This document shows positions 1-6,475 of a stretch of DNA of 11,327 nucleotides, piece by piece. Origin of the DNA: Ruminococcaceae bacterium UBA7101. GTDB taxonomy: Bacteria > Bacillota > Clostridia > Oscillospirales > Acutalibacteraceae. How positions within the stretch are numbered: position 1 is the first letter of the stretch; every line of letters begins with the position of its first letter. The stretch lies in contig DKYL01000015.1 of assembly GCA_002493325.1 (NCBI GenBank), forward strand, positions 1 through 11,327, read 5' to 3'. The notes below the pieces were generated by a model. That model worked only from the letters and a program-made list of their open reading frames with translations. It was not told the DNA's origin and did no database searches. Both the position numbers and the translations under genes were made by a program.

Positions 1-13
1 GGATTTTTTATCA

Positions 14-1951
14 ATGGGACTTACACTTGCACAAAAATTAATTAAATCCCACCTCGTTGAAGGCGAGATGACCGTTGGAACTGAAATCGGTCTTAAAATC
101 GACCAGACACTTACACAGGATGCCACAGGAACAATGGCATATCTCGAGTTTGAAGCAATGGGCGTTGACAGAGTTAAAACTGAAAAATCAGTTGCTTATA
201 TTGACCACAATACCCTTCAGACCGGCTTTGAAAATGCGGATGACCACAGATACATTCAGTCTGTAACCAAGAAACACGGTATTTATTTCAGCAGACCGGG
301 CAATGGTATCTGCCATCAGGTACATCTTGAGAGATTCGGTATTCCCGGCAAAACCTTAATCGGCTCTGACAGCCACACACCGACAGGCGGTGGCATCTGT
401 ATGCTTGCTATGGGTGCAGGCGGACTTGACGTTGCTGTTGCTATGGGCGGCGGTACATACTATATTCCAATGCCGAAAATGACAAGAATCAATCTTACAG
501 GCTACTTAAAGCCTTGGGTATCTGCTAAGGACGTTATCCTTGAGGTACTTCGCATTATGAGCGTTAAGGGCGGCGTTGGCAAAATTATCGAATACGGCGG
601 TGATGGTGTAAAAACCTTATCTGTACCTGAAAGAGCTACAATCACAAATATGGGTGCTGAGCTTGGTGCTACAACCTCTATCTTCCCTTCCGATGAAATC
701 ACACTTGCTTTCTTAAAGGCTCAGGGCAGAGAGGCTGACTGGACAGAAATTCAGCCGGATGCTGATGCTGTTTACGACGAGGTTATTGATATTGACCTTT
801 GCTCACTTACACCAATGGCAGCCTGCCCGCATATGCCCGACCGTGTTAAAACCACTGATGAAATCGGCAAAATCAAGGTTGACCAGGTTGCAATCGGCTC
901 CTGCACAAACTCATCCTATGTTGATATGATGAAGGTTGCTGCAATCCTTAAGGGCAAGACTGTTGACCCGTCTGTTTCACTCTGTATTGCTCCGGGTTCT
1001 AAGCAGGTTCTTAATATGCTTGCACTCAATGGTGCACTTTCAGATATGATTAATGCAGGTGCAAGAATTCTTGAATCTGCATGCGGTCCTTGTATCGGTA
1101 TGGGTCAGTCACCGAATTCAGCAGGTGTTTCACTGAGAACATTTAACAGAAACTTTGAAGGTCGTTCAGGCACAAAGGATGCAGGTATTTATCTTGTATC
1201 TCCTGAGGTTGCAGCAGCATCTGCTCTCACAGGTTACTTAACAGACCCAAGAGAACTTGGTGATGCTCCTGAAATCACAATGCCCGAAAAATTCATCGTT
1301 AATGATAATATGATTGAAGCTCCGGCTTCTCCTGAAGAGGCTGACAGCGTTGAGGTACTCCGTGGTCCGAATATCAAGCCTTTCCCGAAGACAGTGCCAT
1401 TGCCTGAGGAAATCACCGCAAAGGCTGTGCTCAAGGTTGGTGACAATATCACCACAGACCATATTATGCCTGCAGGCGCTAAGATTTTACCTTACCGTTC
1501 AAACATTCCTCACCTTTCACAGTACTGCTTTGCTGTATGTGATGAAAGCTTCCCTGAAAGAATCAAGGCTGAGGGCAAGGGTATCATCATCGGTGGTTCA
1601 AACTATGGTCAGGGCTCATCAAGAGAGCACGCTGCTTTAGTTCCGCTTTACCTCGGTGTTAAGGCTGTTGTTACCAAGAGCTTTGCACGTATTCACGTAG
1701 CTAACCTTGTTAACGCAGGCATTCTCCCCTTCACCTTCAAGAACGAAGAGGATTATGACAAGATTAATCAGATGGATGAGCTTGCATTGCCGAACATTAA
1801 GGACTGCATTGAAAATGACAAGCCTGTAATACTTAAGAACATTACAAGCGGTGAAGAGTATGAGCTTGATGCAAGCCACCTTTCAGACAGACAGAGGGCA
1901 ATGCTTGTTTGCGGCGGTCTGCTTGACTACACAAGAGAAATGAATAAATAA
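14..1951 (+). CDS. acn: Aconitate hydratase, short Aquifex-type
   Basis: Cytosolic 4Fe-4S enzyme that interconverts citrate and isocitrate, the step before isocitrate dehydrogenase encoded next door. The 645-residue protein has the catalytic domains first and the swivel domain last. GSDSHT is at residues 117-122. The cluster ligands are C297 (in GSCTN) and C357/C360 (in ACGPCIGMG). The swivel-domain motif GSNYGQGSSREHAA is at 528-541. It is much shorter than the classic AcnA or AcnB (about 850-900 residues) and matches the compact single-chain class (TIGR01342-like, from memory) that resembles fused LeuC/LeuD. The ATG at 14 fits the family N-terminus MGLTLAQK. Only 13 bases upstream are visible, with a weak GGA, so the promoter and any operator lie outside the window. 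It is followed 29 bases later by icd. Homoaconitase or isopropylmalate isomerase activity is less likely given the icd neighbour. Confidence 0.95.
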   Translation: MGLTLAQKLIKSHLVEGEMTVGTEIGLKIDQTLTQDATGTMAYLEFEAMGVDRVKTEKSVAYIDHNTLQTGFENADDHRYIQSVTKKHGIYFSRPGNGICHQVHLERFGIPGKTLIGSDSHTPTGGGICMLAMGAGGLDVAVAMGGGTYYIPMPKMTRINLTGYLKPWVSAKDVILEVLRIMSVKGGVGKIIEYGGDGVKTLSVPERATITNMGAELGATTSIFPSDEITLAFLKAQGREADWTEIQPDADAVYDEVIDIDLCSLTPMAACPHMPDRVKTTDEIGKIKVDQVAIGSCTNSSYVDMMKVAAILKGKTVDPSVSLCIAPGSKQVLNMLALNGALSDMINAGARILESACGPCIGMGQSPNSAGVSLRTFNRNFEGRSGTKDAGIYLVSPEVAAASALTGYLTDPRELGDAPEITMPEKFIVNDNMIEAPASPEEADSVEVLRGPNIKPFPKTVPLPEEITAKAVLKVGDNITTDHIMPAGAKILPYRSNIPHLSQYCFAVCDESFPERIKAEGKGIIIGGSNYGQGSSREHAALVPLYLGVKAVVTKSFARIHVANLVNAGILPFTFKNEEDYDKINQMDELALPNIKDCIENDKPVILKNITSGEEYELDASHLSDRQRAMLVCGGLLDYTREMNK

Positions 1952-1955
1952 GATT

Positions 1956-1964
1956 TGGTATAAT
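1956..1964 (+). promoter_or_regulatory. Perfect extended -10 match (TGGTATAAT) before icd
   Basis: The acn-icd gap contains TGnTATAAT, a full extended -10 consensus. No recognisable -35 lies 16-18 bases upstream. A start site 6-7 bases downstream would fall at about 1970-1972, inside the icd ribosome binding site AAAGGAGA (1966-1973). Such a transcript would lose its Shine-Dalgarno sequence, so this may be fortuitous. Cotranscription of icd with acn is the simpler reading. Confidence 0.25.
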
Positions 1965-1980
1965 CAAAGGAGATATAATT

Positions 1981-3156
1981 ATGTTTGACGAGAAAAAGGC
2001 ACTTGACGAAGCTGTTGAAAAATTCCGTTCCTTAATGGAAGCACAGCTTGCAAGAGCAAAGAAGATTAAAGAGGACAAGGATTTCACTGACTATGACGCA
2101 CTGGATACAATTGTTATCGGTATCTGCGGCGGTGACGGTATCGGTCCTATCATTACTAAAGAAAGCGAAAGAGTGCTTGCATTCCTTTTAAAGGATGAGG
2201 TTGCAAGAGGTAAAGTTACATTCAAGGAAATTGATGGCTTAACAATTGAGAACAGAGCAGCCTGCAACAAGGCTATTCCTGATGATGTACTTGAGGAGCT
2301 CAAGAGCTGTCACGTTATTCTTAAAGGCCCTACAACCACACCGAGAGCAGGCGATCCATGGCCAAATGTAGAGTCAGCCAATGTTGCTATGAGAAAAGAG
2401 CTCGACCTCTTTGCCAATATGCGCCCTGTAAGAGTTGCTGAGGAAGGCATTGACTGGACATTCTTCAGAGAGAACACAGAGGGTGGCTATGCAGTAGGCT
2501 CACACGGTGTTAATATTACGGATGACCTTGCTGTTGACTTTACAGTTGCTACACAGGAGGGCTGTGAGAGAATTGCAAAGCTTGCCTATGAATATGCAAA
2601 GAAAAACAATAAGGGAAAGGTTTCCATCATCACAAAGGCAAATATCATCAAAACCACTGACGGCAAGTTCCTTAAGACTGCACAGAACATTGGTAAGGAT
2701 TACCCTGAAATTGTTACAGACGACTGGTACGTTGATATTACAACAGCAAAGCTTATTGACCCTATGAGAAGAAAGGACTTCAAGGTATTTGTTCTTCCTA
2801 ATCTTTACGGTGATATTATTACGGATGAGGCTGCTGAATTTCAGGGCGGTGTAGGCACTGCAGGCTCAGCAAACATCGGTAAAAAATATGCAATGTTTGA
2901 GGCTATCCACGGCTCAGCACCGAGAATGATTACCGAGGGCAGAGGTCAGTATGCAGACCCTTGCTCAATGCTCAGAGCATCTGTAATGCTGCTTTCACAT
3001 ATTGGCTATCAGAAAGAGGCTAACGCCCTTGAGGCAGCACTTGACAAGTGTATGTTTGAGGAGAAGAGGCTCACAATCACAGGTCGTGACAATGGCTGCA
3101 CCTGCAGTGAATTCGGCGATTATGTAATGGAAACCATTACTGAAATGACTAAATAA
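1981..3156 (+). CDS. icd: Isocitrate dehydrogenase (decarboxylating)
   Basis: Oxidises isocitrate to 2-oxoglutarate and CO2 with NAD(P) in the cytosol, feeding glutamate synthesis. It is 391 residues long and belongs to the beta-decarboxylating dehydrogenase family. The substrate residues can be placed: S132, N134, R138, R148 and R163 (the SxNxxxR ... R ... RENTE pattern), Y170 and K219. The metal-binding aspartates D252, D278 and D282 lie in YVDITTA and NLYGDIITDEA. The start is firm: AAAGGAGA lies 7 bases before the ATG. Two oddities are visible. A charged helical extension of about 40 residues precedes the first strand (IVIGICGGDGIGP). The coenzyme loop after HGSAP reads RMITEGRGQYADP, with Arg315 where typical NADP enzymes have Lys and NAD enzymes Asp, and it is about two residues longer. 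Coenzyme preference therefore cannot be called with confidence. 3-Isopropylmalate dehydrogenase is unlikely beside aconitase. Confidence 0.93.
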   Translation: MFDEKKALDEAVEKFRSLMEAQLARAKKIKEDKDFTDYDALDTIVIGICGGDGIGPIITKESERVLAFLLKDEVARGKVTFKEIDGLTIENRAACNKAIPDDVLEELKSCHVILKGPTTTPRAGDPWPNVESANVAMRKELDLFANMRPVRVAEEGIDWTFFRENTEGGYAVGSHGVNITDDLAVDFTVATQEGCERIAKLAYEYAKKNNKGKVSIITKANIIKTTDGKFLKTAQNIGKDYPEIVTDDWYVDITTAKLIDPMRRKDFKVFVLPNLYGDIITDEAAEFQGGVGTAGSANIGKKYAMFEAIHGSAPRMITEGRGQYADPCSMLRASVMLLSHIGYQKEANALEAALDKCMFEEKRLTITGRDNGCTCSEFGDYVMETITEMTK

Positions 3157-3189
3157 GCCCTATGGTTTATTTTATAAAGAGGGGTAAAA

Positions 3190-3837
3190 ATGGCTAATAA
3201 AGATGAAATCTCAATATCTGTTATAAAGCGCCTGCCCAGATATTATCGTTTTTTGCAATCGTTAAAGGAGAACGGAATTATCAGAATCAGTTCTAAAGAG
3301 CTGGCAGCAAGAATGGGCTTGACTGCATCACAGATAAGGCATGATTTTAACTGCTTTGGCGGATTCGGTCAGCAGGGCTACGGCTACAATGTACCTGAGC
3401 TTCACGCAAAAATAGGAGAAATTCTTTGTGTGGATAAAGAGGTTAAAACCATTCTTATCGGTGCAGGCAACCTTGGCAAAGCCGTAACAAATAAAATATT
3501 TTCAAAAAACAGCAGCTTCAGACTGATTGGCATTTTTGATAAAAATGAAGCTTTGTGCGGAAATATGATTAAGGGTATTCCGGTACGTCACATTGACTAC
3601 CTTGAAAATTTCTGCATCGACAATCATCCGATCTGCGCTGTTACCTGCATACCGTCAAATGATATGAGGGAGCTGACAGACTTGCTTGTTAAGCTTGGTG
3701 TAAAGAGCTTCTGGAACTTTTCAAACTTTGATATTGCAATGGCTCATCCTGAGGTGCTTGTAGAGAACGTGCACCTTACCGACAGCTTGCTGACCCTTGG
3801 TTATTTAACAAATGAGTCTTTAAGCAGGGAGGAATAG
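3190..3837 (+). CDS. rex: Redox-sensing transcriptional repressor Rex
   Basis: Homodimeric DNA-binding protein that senses the NADH/NAD+ ratio. In the family, NADH binding releases it from operators in front of fermentation and respiration genes. The 215 residues show a winged helix-turn-helix (about 9-65, with RISSKELAARMGL, SQIRHDF and the wing GGFGQQGYGYNV), a Rossmann fold with GAGNLGKA at 91-98, an acidic residue after the second strand (D117), and the family C-terminal swapped helix (about 195-208). The usual NFAPV is here NFSNF, as I recall for Clostridia-type Rex. The strong ribosome binding site AGAGGGG (3179-3184) precedes the ATG by 5 bases. It follows icd by 33 bases and abuts an unknown gene. 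Known fermentative targets of the family (lactate dehydrogenase here, possibly ackA) lie nearby, but I found no clear Rex operator in the visible intergenic gaps. Confidence 0.96.
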   Translation: MANKDEISISVIKRLPRYYRFLQSLKENGIIRISSKELAARMGLTASQIRHDFNCFGGFGQQGYGYNVPELHAKIGEILCVDKEVKTILIGAGNLGKAVTNKIFSKNSSFRLIGIFDKNEALCGNMIKGIPVRHIDYLENFCIDNHPICAVTCIPSNDMRELTDLLVKLGVKSFWNFSNFDIAMAHPEVLVENVHLTDSLLTLGYLTNESLSREE

Positions 3838-3838
3838 T

Positions 3839-4525
3839 ATGGAGCTGATTTGCAAAAGAGAAATAGTTGATGTTGTAAAATACAGCGACACCTCTGCAAT
3901 CATTGTTGAAAAAATTCCGCTTACAAATCCGAATCAATACAAGGTGCAGTATTCCGTTGTTGATTTTGTAAATAAGAGTATTGATTTATCAACCAAAAGT
4001 GCGTACCTGCTTAAAAAATTCGGAGCAAATTTCAAACGCATCAGCGAAATCATTCCAAACTTCGTTCAGTGTGATGCGACTGTTTTGTATGACAGACGTG
4101 TGCTTGCGATATATCCTAACGGTGAGGCTGGTATTTTCAATCGTGAGGGCGAGCTTGACTGGAGCGGAAGCTTTGAATACCATGACAAGCCGATAAAATA
4201 CATAGCACCTGAAAACAAGTATTTCTGGAGTGTGTGCACGGATGAAAACTGTGTTATACGCTATTCCTGTCAGAATATGAAGGTTGATTTGAGAATCGGC
4301 GGAATTGATGCGCATACCTTCATCAGACCCAATCACATATGCTGTGATGATGGTCAGTTTTATGTTTGCTGTGATGATAATAAGGTCAGAAAAATCGACG
4401 GCACAAACTACACAGTGTCTGACTATCTGAATTTCACCAACAGCATTAAAAGATTTTACAAATTCGGCAATTACGCACTTGCTGTTATGATTGACGGTAC
4501 ATATGTAATGGAAAACAATGAATAA
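3839..4525 (+). CDS. Uncharacterised 228-residue protein, coupled to rex
   Basis: I do not recognise this family. It has no signal peptide and no membrane segment, so it is probably cytosolic. The middle and C-terminal parts read as successive beta-hairpin units: about 80-110 (VLYDRRVLAIYPNGEAGIFN), 120-155, 165-190 and 204-226. Each has the form 'hydrophobic strand - turn - strand', loosely like partial beta-propeller blades, but there is no clear WD or Kelch signature. There are nine cysteines (5, 78, 133, 138, 144, 168, 169, 177, 178), including two CCDD tetrads nine residues apart. The ATG begins one base after the rex TAG, and its ribosome binding site AGGGAGGA (3826-3833) lies inside the rex 3' end, so translation is probably coupled. 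Codon use resembles that of its neighbours. A role linked to Rex or redox state is inferred only from position. It is the last gene before a terminator. Confidence 0.85.
   Translation: MELICKREIVDVVKYSDTSAIIVEKIPLTNPNQYKVQYSVVDFVNKSIDLSTKSAYLLKKFGANFKRISEIIPNFVQCDATVLYDRRVLAIYPNGEAGIFNREGELDWSGSFEYHDKPIKYIAPENKYFWSVCTDENCVIRYSCQNMKVDLRIGGIDAHTFIRPNHICCDDGQFYVCCDDNKVRKIDGTNYTVSDYLNFTNSIKRFYKFGNYALAVMIDGTYVMENNE
4340..4378 (+). repeat. Direct repeat of 12 bases encoding CCDD twice
   Basis: TGCTGTGATGAT occurs at 4340-4351 and again exactly at 4367-4378, in frame and 27 bases (nine codons) apart. It encodes Cys-Cys-Asp-Asp twice inside the unknown rex-linked protein. The surrounding residues are also similar (hydrophobic residue before, turn after), consistent with two adjacent strands of a repeat unit. 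Confidence 0.6.
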
Positions 4526-4540
4526 TACCGTATAAATTGA

Positions 4541-4572
4541 AAAGAGATAGGTTAAATTCCTATCTCTTTTTT
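4541..4572. terminator. Shared terminator of the rex cluster and ldh
   Basis: A perfect 11-bp stem is formed by AAAGAGATAGG (4541-4551) and CCTATCTCTTT (4559-4569) with a 7-base loop. On the plus strand it is followed by a T tract (4567-4572), so it should end the acn-icd-rex-unknown transcript 16 bases after the last stop. On the minus strand the hairpin is followed by TTTTC then an A/T-rich run, a weaker terminator for ldh. The ldh stop codon (4552-4554) is in the loop and the 3' arm (plus sense) codes for the last LDH residues. Confidence 0.8.
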
Positions 4573-5496
4573 CATTTCTCTGATAATTTCTGCAGAACGC
4601 ATCAAAAGTTCTTTTTCCTCATCCGTCATTTTTATTTCTAAAATTTCACGGGCACCGCTATGATTAATAATGGCAGGCACTCCGATATAAACGCCCTTTA
4701 TTCCATATTCTCCTTTAAGATAAGTTGATACGGTAAATACTGAGTTTTCATCAAAAAGAATTGCCCTTGTGAGCCTTGCAAGCACCATTCCGATACCATA
4801 ATAGGTTGCTTTTTTCGCCTTAATTATCTCATAGGCTGACAATCGGACCTCCTCTGCAATATCCTTCATATCCTTCATCAGCTGATTATTACTTGCCGCA
4901 AGCGTGCTGAGCGGTTTCACGGAAACAAAGGCATTGCTCCAGGGAACAAATTCGCTGTCGCCGTGCTCCCCCACAACATATGCATGAACATTTCTCGGAT
5001 TAATTTTAAAATATTCACTCATCATATGACGCAGTCGGGCTGAATCAAGGGTTGTTCCGGAGCCGATAACTCTGCCTGACGGAAATCCCGAAAGGCTGTA
5101 AACGACCTGTGTAAGAATATCCACAGGATTTGAGGCAACAAGGAACACACCATTAAAGCCGCTTGCCACGATAGGGTCAACAATTGATTTGAAAACCTTA
5201 TAATTTTTCTGCAGCAAATCACGTCTGCTCTCCCCTTCCTCCTGAGGTGTACCTGCACAGATTACAACAACATCTGCATCGCCGCAGTCACAGTATTCAC
5301 CATCATAGATTTTCATTGAGCTTGGAGCAAACGGCAGACCGTGCGCCAGATCCATAGCCTCGCCGTGAGCACGCTCTTTATTAATATCTATCAGTACAAG
5401 CTCATCGCAGATATTTTGATTAAGCAAAGCATAAGCGTAGCTCATACCCACCATACCGACACCGACAATTACAACCTTTTTATTATCATTAAACAT
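4552..5496 (-). CDS. ldh: L-lactate dehydrogenase, FBP-activated type
   Basis: Reduces pyruvate to L-lactate with NADH, regenerating NAD+ during fermentation. With the ATG at 5496 it is 314 residues, usual for the family. Visible features are the Rossmann motif GVGMVG (12-17) and the NAD-selecting D37. The substrate loop AGTPQEEGESRRDL has the LDH-type Gln85 (the classical Q102 position; malate dehydrogenases have Arg) and R91 (R109). Also present are D151 and R154 (D168/R171) and the proton relay H178 in GEHGDSE. R156 and H171 occupy the classical R173/H188 sites for fructose 1,6-bisphosphate, so allosteric activation is expected. An upstream TTG at 5508 (adding MGDF) is possible, but the ATG with GGTGA four bases before it is preferred. 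That ribosome binding site is in the 3' arm of a strong hairpin. LDH converges on the rex cluster. No obvious promoter or Rex operator is visible between the hairpin and the preceding gene. Confidence 0.95.
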   Translation of the reverse strand: MFNDNKKVVIVGVGMVGMSYAYALLNQNICDELVLIDINKERAHGEAMDLAHGLPFAPSSMKIYDGEYCDCGDADVVVICAGTPQEEGESRRDLLQKNYKVFKSIVDPIVASGFNGVFLVASNPVDILTQVVYSLSGFPSGRVIGSGTTLDSARLRHMMSEYFKINPRNVHAYVVGEHGDSEFVPWSNAFVSVKPLSTLAASNNQLMKDMKDIAEEVRLSAYEIIKAKKATYYGIGMVLARLTRAILFDENSVFTVSTYLKGEYGIKGVYIGVPAIINHSGAREILEIKMTDEEKELLMRSAEIIREMKKEIGI

Positions 5497-5534
5497 AAAA
5501 TCACCCAAGAGTATTATTGCCGACTCTTGGGTGA
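5497..5534 (-). terminator. Terminator hairpin overlapping the ldh ribosome binding site
   Basis: A perfect 11-bp stem, TCACCCAAGAG/CTCTTGGGTGA (arms 5501-5511 and 5524-5534), encloses a 12-base loop. On the minus strand the stem is followed by TTTT and then immediately by the ldh ATG. It lies 6 bases after the lipoprotein stop codon, so it plausibly ends that operon. The GGTGA that would serve as Shine-Dalgarno for ldh is in the 3' arm, so readthrough RNA would have an occluded ribosome binding site. The short T run makes terminator strength uncertain. Confidence 0.65.
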
Positions 5535-5540
5535 AAATTC

Positions 5541-6467
5541 TTAATCAAGAAATTCAACATTAACATTTGTTACACTTCCGGATTGTGCATTAACATCAAC
5601 GATTATGCGAAATTCTCCTTCTAAAATAATATGCCAAACGTATTCCGGATATGACTCATATTTCCATTTATCGGTTAATCCATACACATAATCGGGTCTA
5701 TAAATCAGCACAGGAGGATAATTATCATCAAGAATAAAACCTGAGACTCTTTCATAAGTCATATCAGTAGTTATATCATCATAATACTTTAAATTTTTTA
5801 TTTCATTAAATGCAATATCTATTGCTTTATCCATACTGATTAAACCTTTAAGATTATCGTATTTATCTGTAATAACCAAATTATATTCAATACTGTCAGC
5901 CTTACCTGTTTGTGTATCAAGAAGAGAATAGTTATTACCGCATCTAAGGATAAGTGTATTATTTTCTGATTTTACAGGCTCCCCGTAATCATTGAAAACA
6001 AAATGAATCTTATTAGCGGCTATATCTCCGTCTTGACTGTACTCAAAAGTCATTCTGTAAAGCTTGCCTGATACAGAAAAATAAAGTGCATCATCAATAT
6101 ATGCCCAAATATCAAAATAAACATCCGGCATGTCAGTTTGAATCAGTATTTTTTCCTCACCGTTGAAGCAGTAAACTAACTTATTACTTCTGCCGTGTGG
6201 ATCATTTCTTAACTGTATTTCTTTAAATACTAAACCATTTTGATTTTGCACTTCATTATCATCAAAATAATAATAATCACCATTGCACTCAAATGGTTCA
6301 AAATCAGCAGGTAAATCTAAATCAAGTTTGTCAGTATTTTTAATTTCTTCAGAAACATTGGCAGACATTGAAATCGTTTCTTCATATACAGTATGATTTG
6401 AACAAGCACAAAGGGATATAATTAATGAAACTGCACACAAAAGAATACATATTATTTTTTTCATCAT
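5541..6467 (-). CDS. Putative lipoprotein with C-terminal PepSY-like domain
   Basis: Predicted extracytoplasmic membrane-anchored lipoprotein of 308 residues with unknown function. The N-terminus has KK, a hydrophobic stretch (5-19) and the lipobox LCAC with the lipidated Cys22. The middle (about 50-190) alternates Tyr/Phe-rich strands, as in DUF5050- or propeller-like cell-surface proteins; that comparison is tentative. The last roughly 100 residues fit a PepSY-like pattern: an SMDKAIDIAFNEI helix, then VWHIILEGEFRIIVDV ending in a QSGSV turn near 295. PepSY domains often act as inhibitors or ligands at the cell surface. It follows the phosphoribosyltransferase by 8 bases, and its AAAGG ribosome binding site touches that gene's stop codon. 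The second ATG (6464) has the better spacing (7 bases) and would remove one Met. By eye this gene is more A/T-rich than its neighbours, perhaps because it is fast-evolving or acquired. Confidence 0.8.
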   Translation of the reverse strand: MMKKIICILLCAVSLIISLCACSNHTVYEETISMSANVSEEIKNTDKLDLDLPADFEPFECNGDYYYFDDNEVQNQNGLVFKEIQLRNDPHGRSNKLVYCFNGEEKILIQTDMPDVYFDIWAYIDDALYFSVSGKLYRMTFEYSQDGDIAANKIHFVFNDYGEPVKSENNTLILRCGNNYSLLDTQTGKADSIEYNLVITDKYDNLKGLISMDKAIDIAFNEIKNLKYYDDITTDMTYERVSGFILDDNYPPVLIYRPDYVYGLTDKWKYESYPEYVWHIILEGEFRIIVDVNAQSGSVTNVNVEFLD

Positions 6468-6475
6468 TACACCTT

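Noticed and set aside
1314..1640. 108-codon plus-strand frame inside aconitase
   Set aside because: It is an out-of-frame shadow of the clearly conserved aconitase swivel domain.
3124..3140. 7-bp inverted repeat GTAATGG/CCATTAC with AAA loop near the icd stop
   Set aside because: It lies in coding sequence (VMETIT), has no T tract and does not sit at a regulatory position; probably fortuitous.
3799..3814. Rex-operator-like inverted sequence TTGGTTA-TT-TAACAAA at the end of rex
   Set aside because: The spacing is shorter than the usual Rex site (arms with a 4-base spacer), one arm has a mismatch, and it encodes conserved C-terminal residues LGYLTN, so chance within coding sequence is likelier.
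3121..4514. 13-base identity TATGTAATGGAAA at the 3' ends of icd (3121) and the unknown gene (4502)
   Set aside because: Both copies encode YVME in frame with common codons; there is no flanking similarity to suggest a repeat element.
5497..5508. TTG at 5508 as the ldh start
   Set aside because: It would place the start inside the hairpin arm with no ribosome binding site; the ATG at 5496 fits LDH length and has GGTGA upstream.
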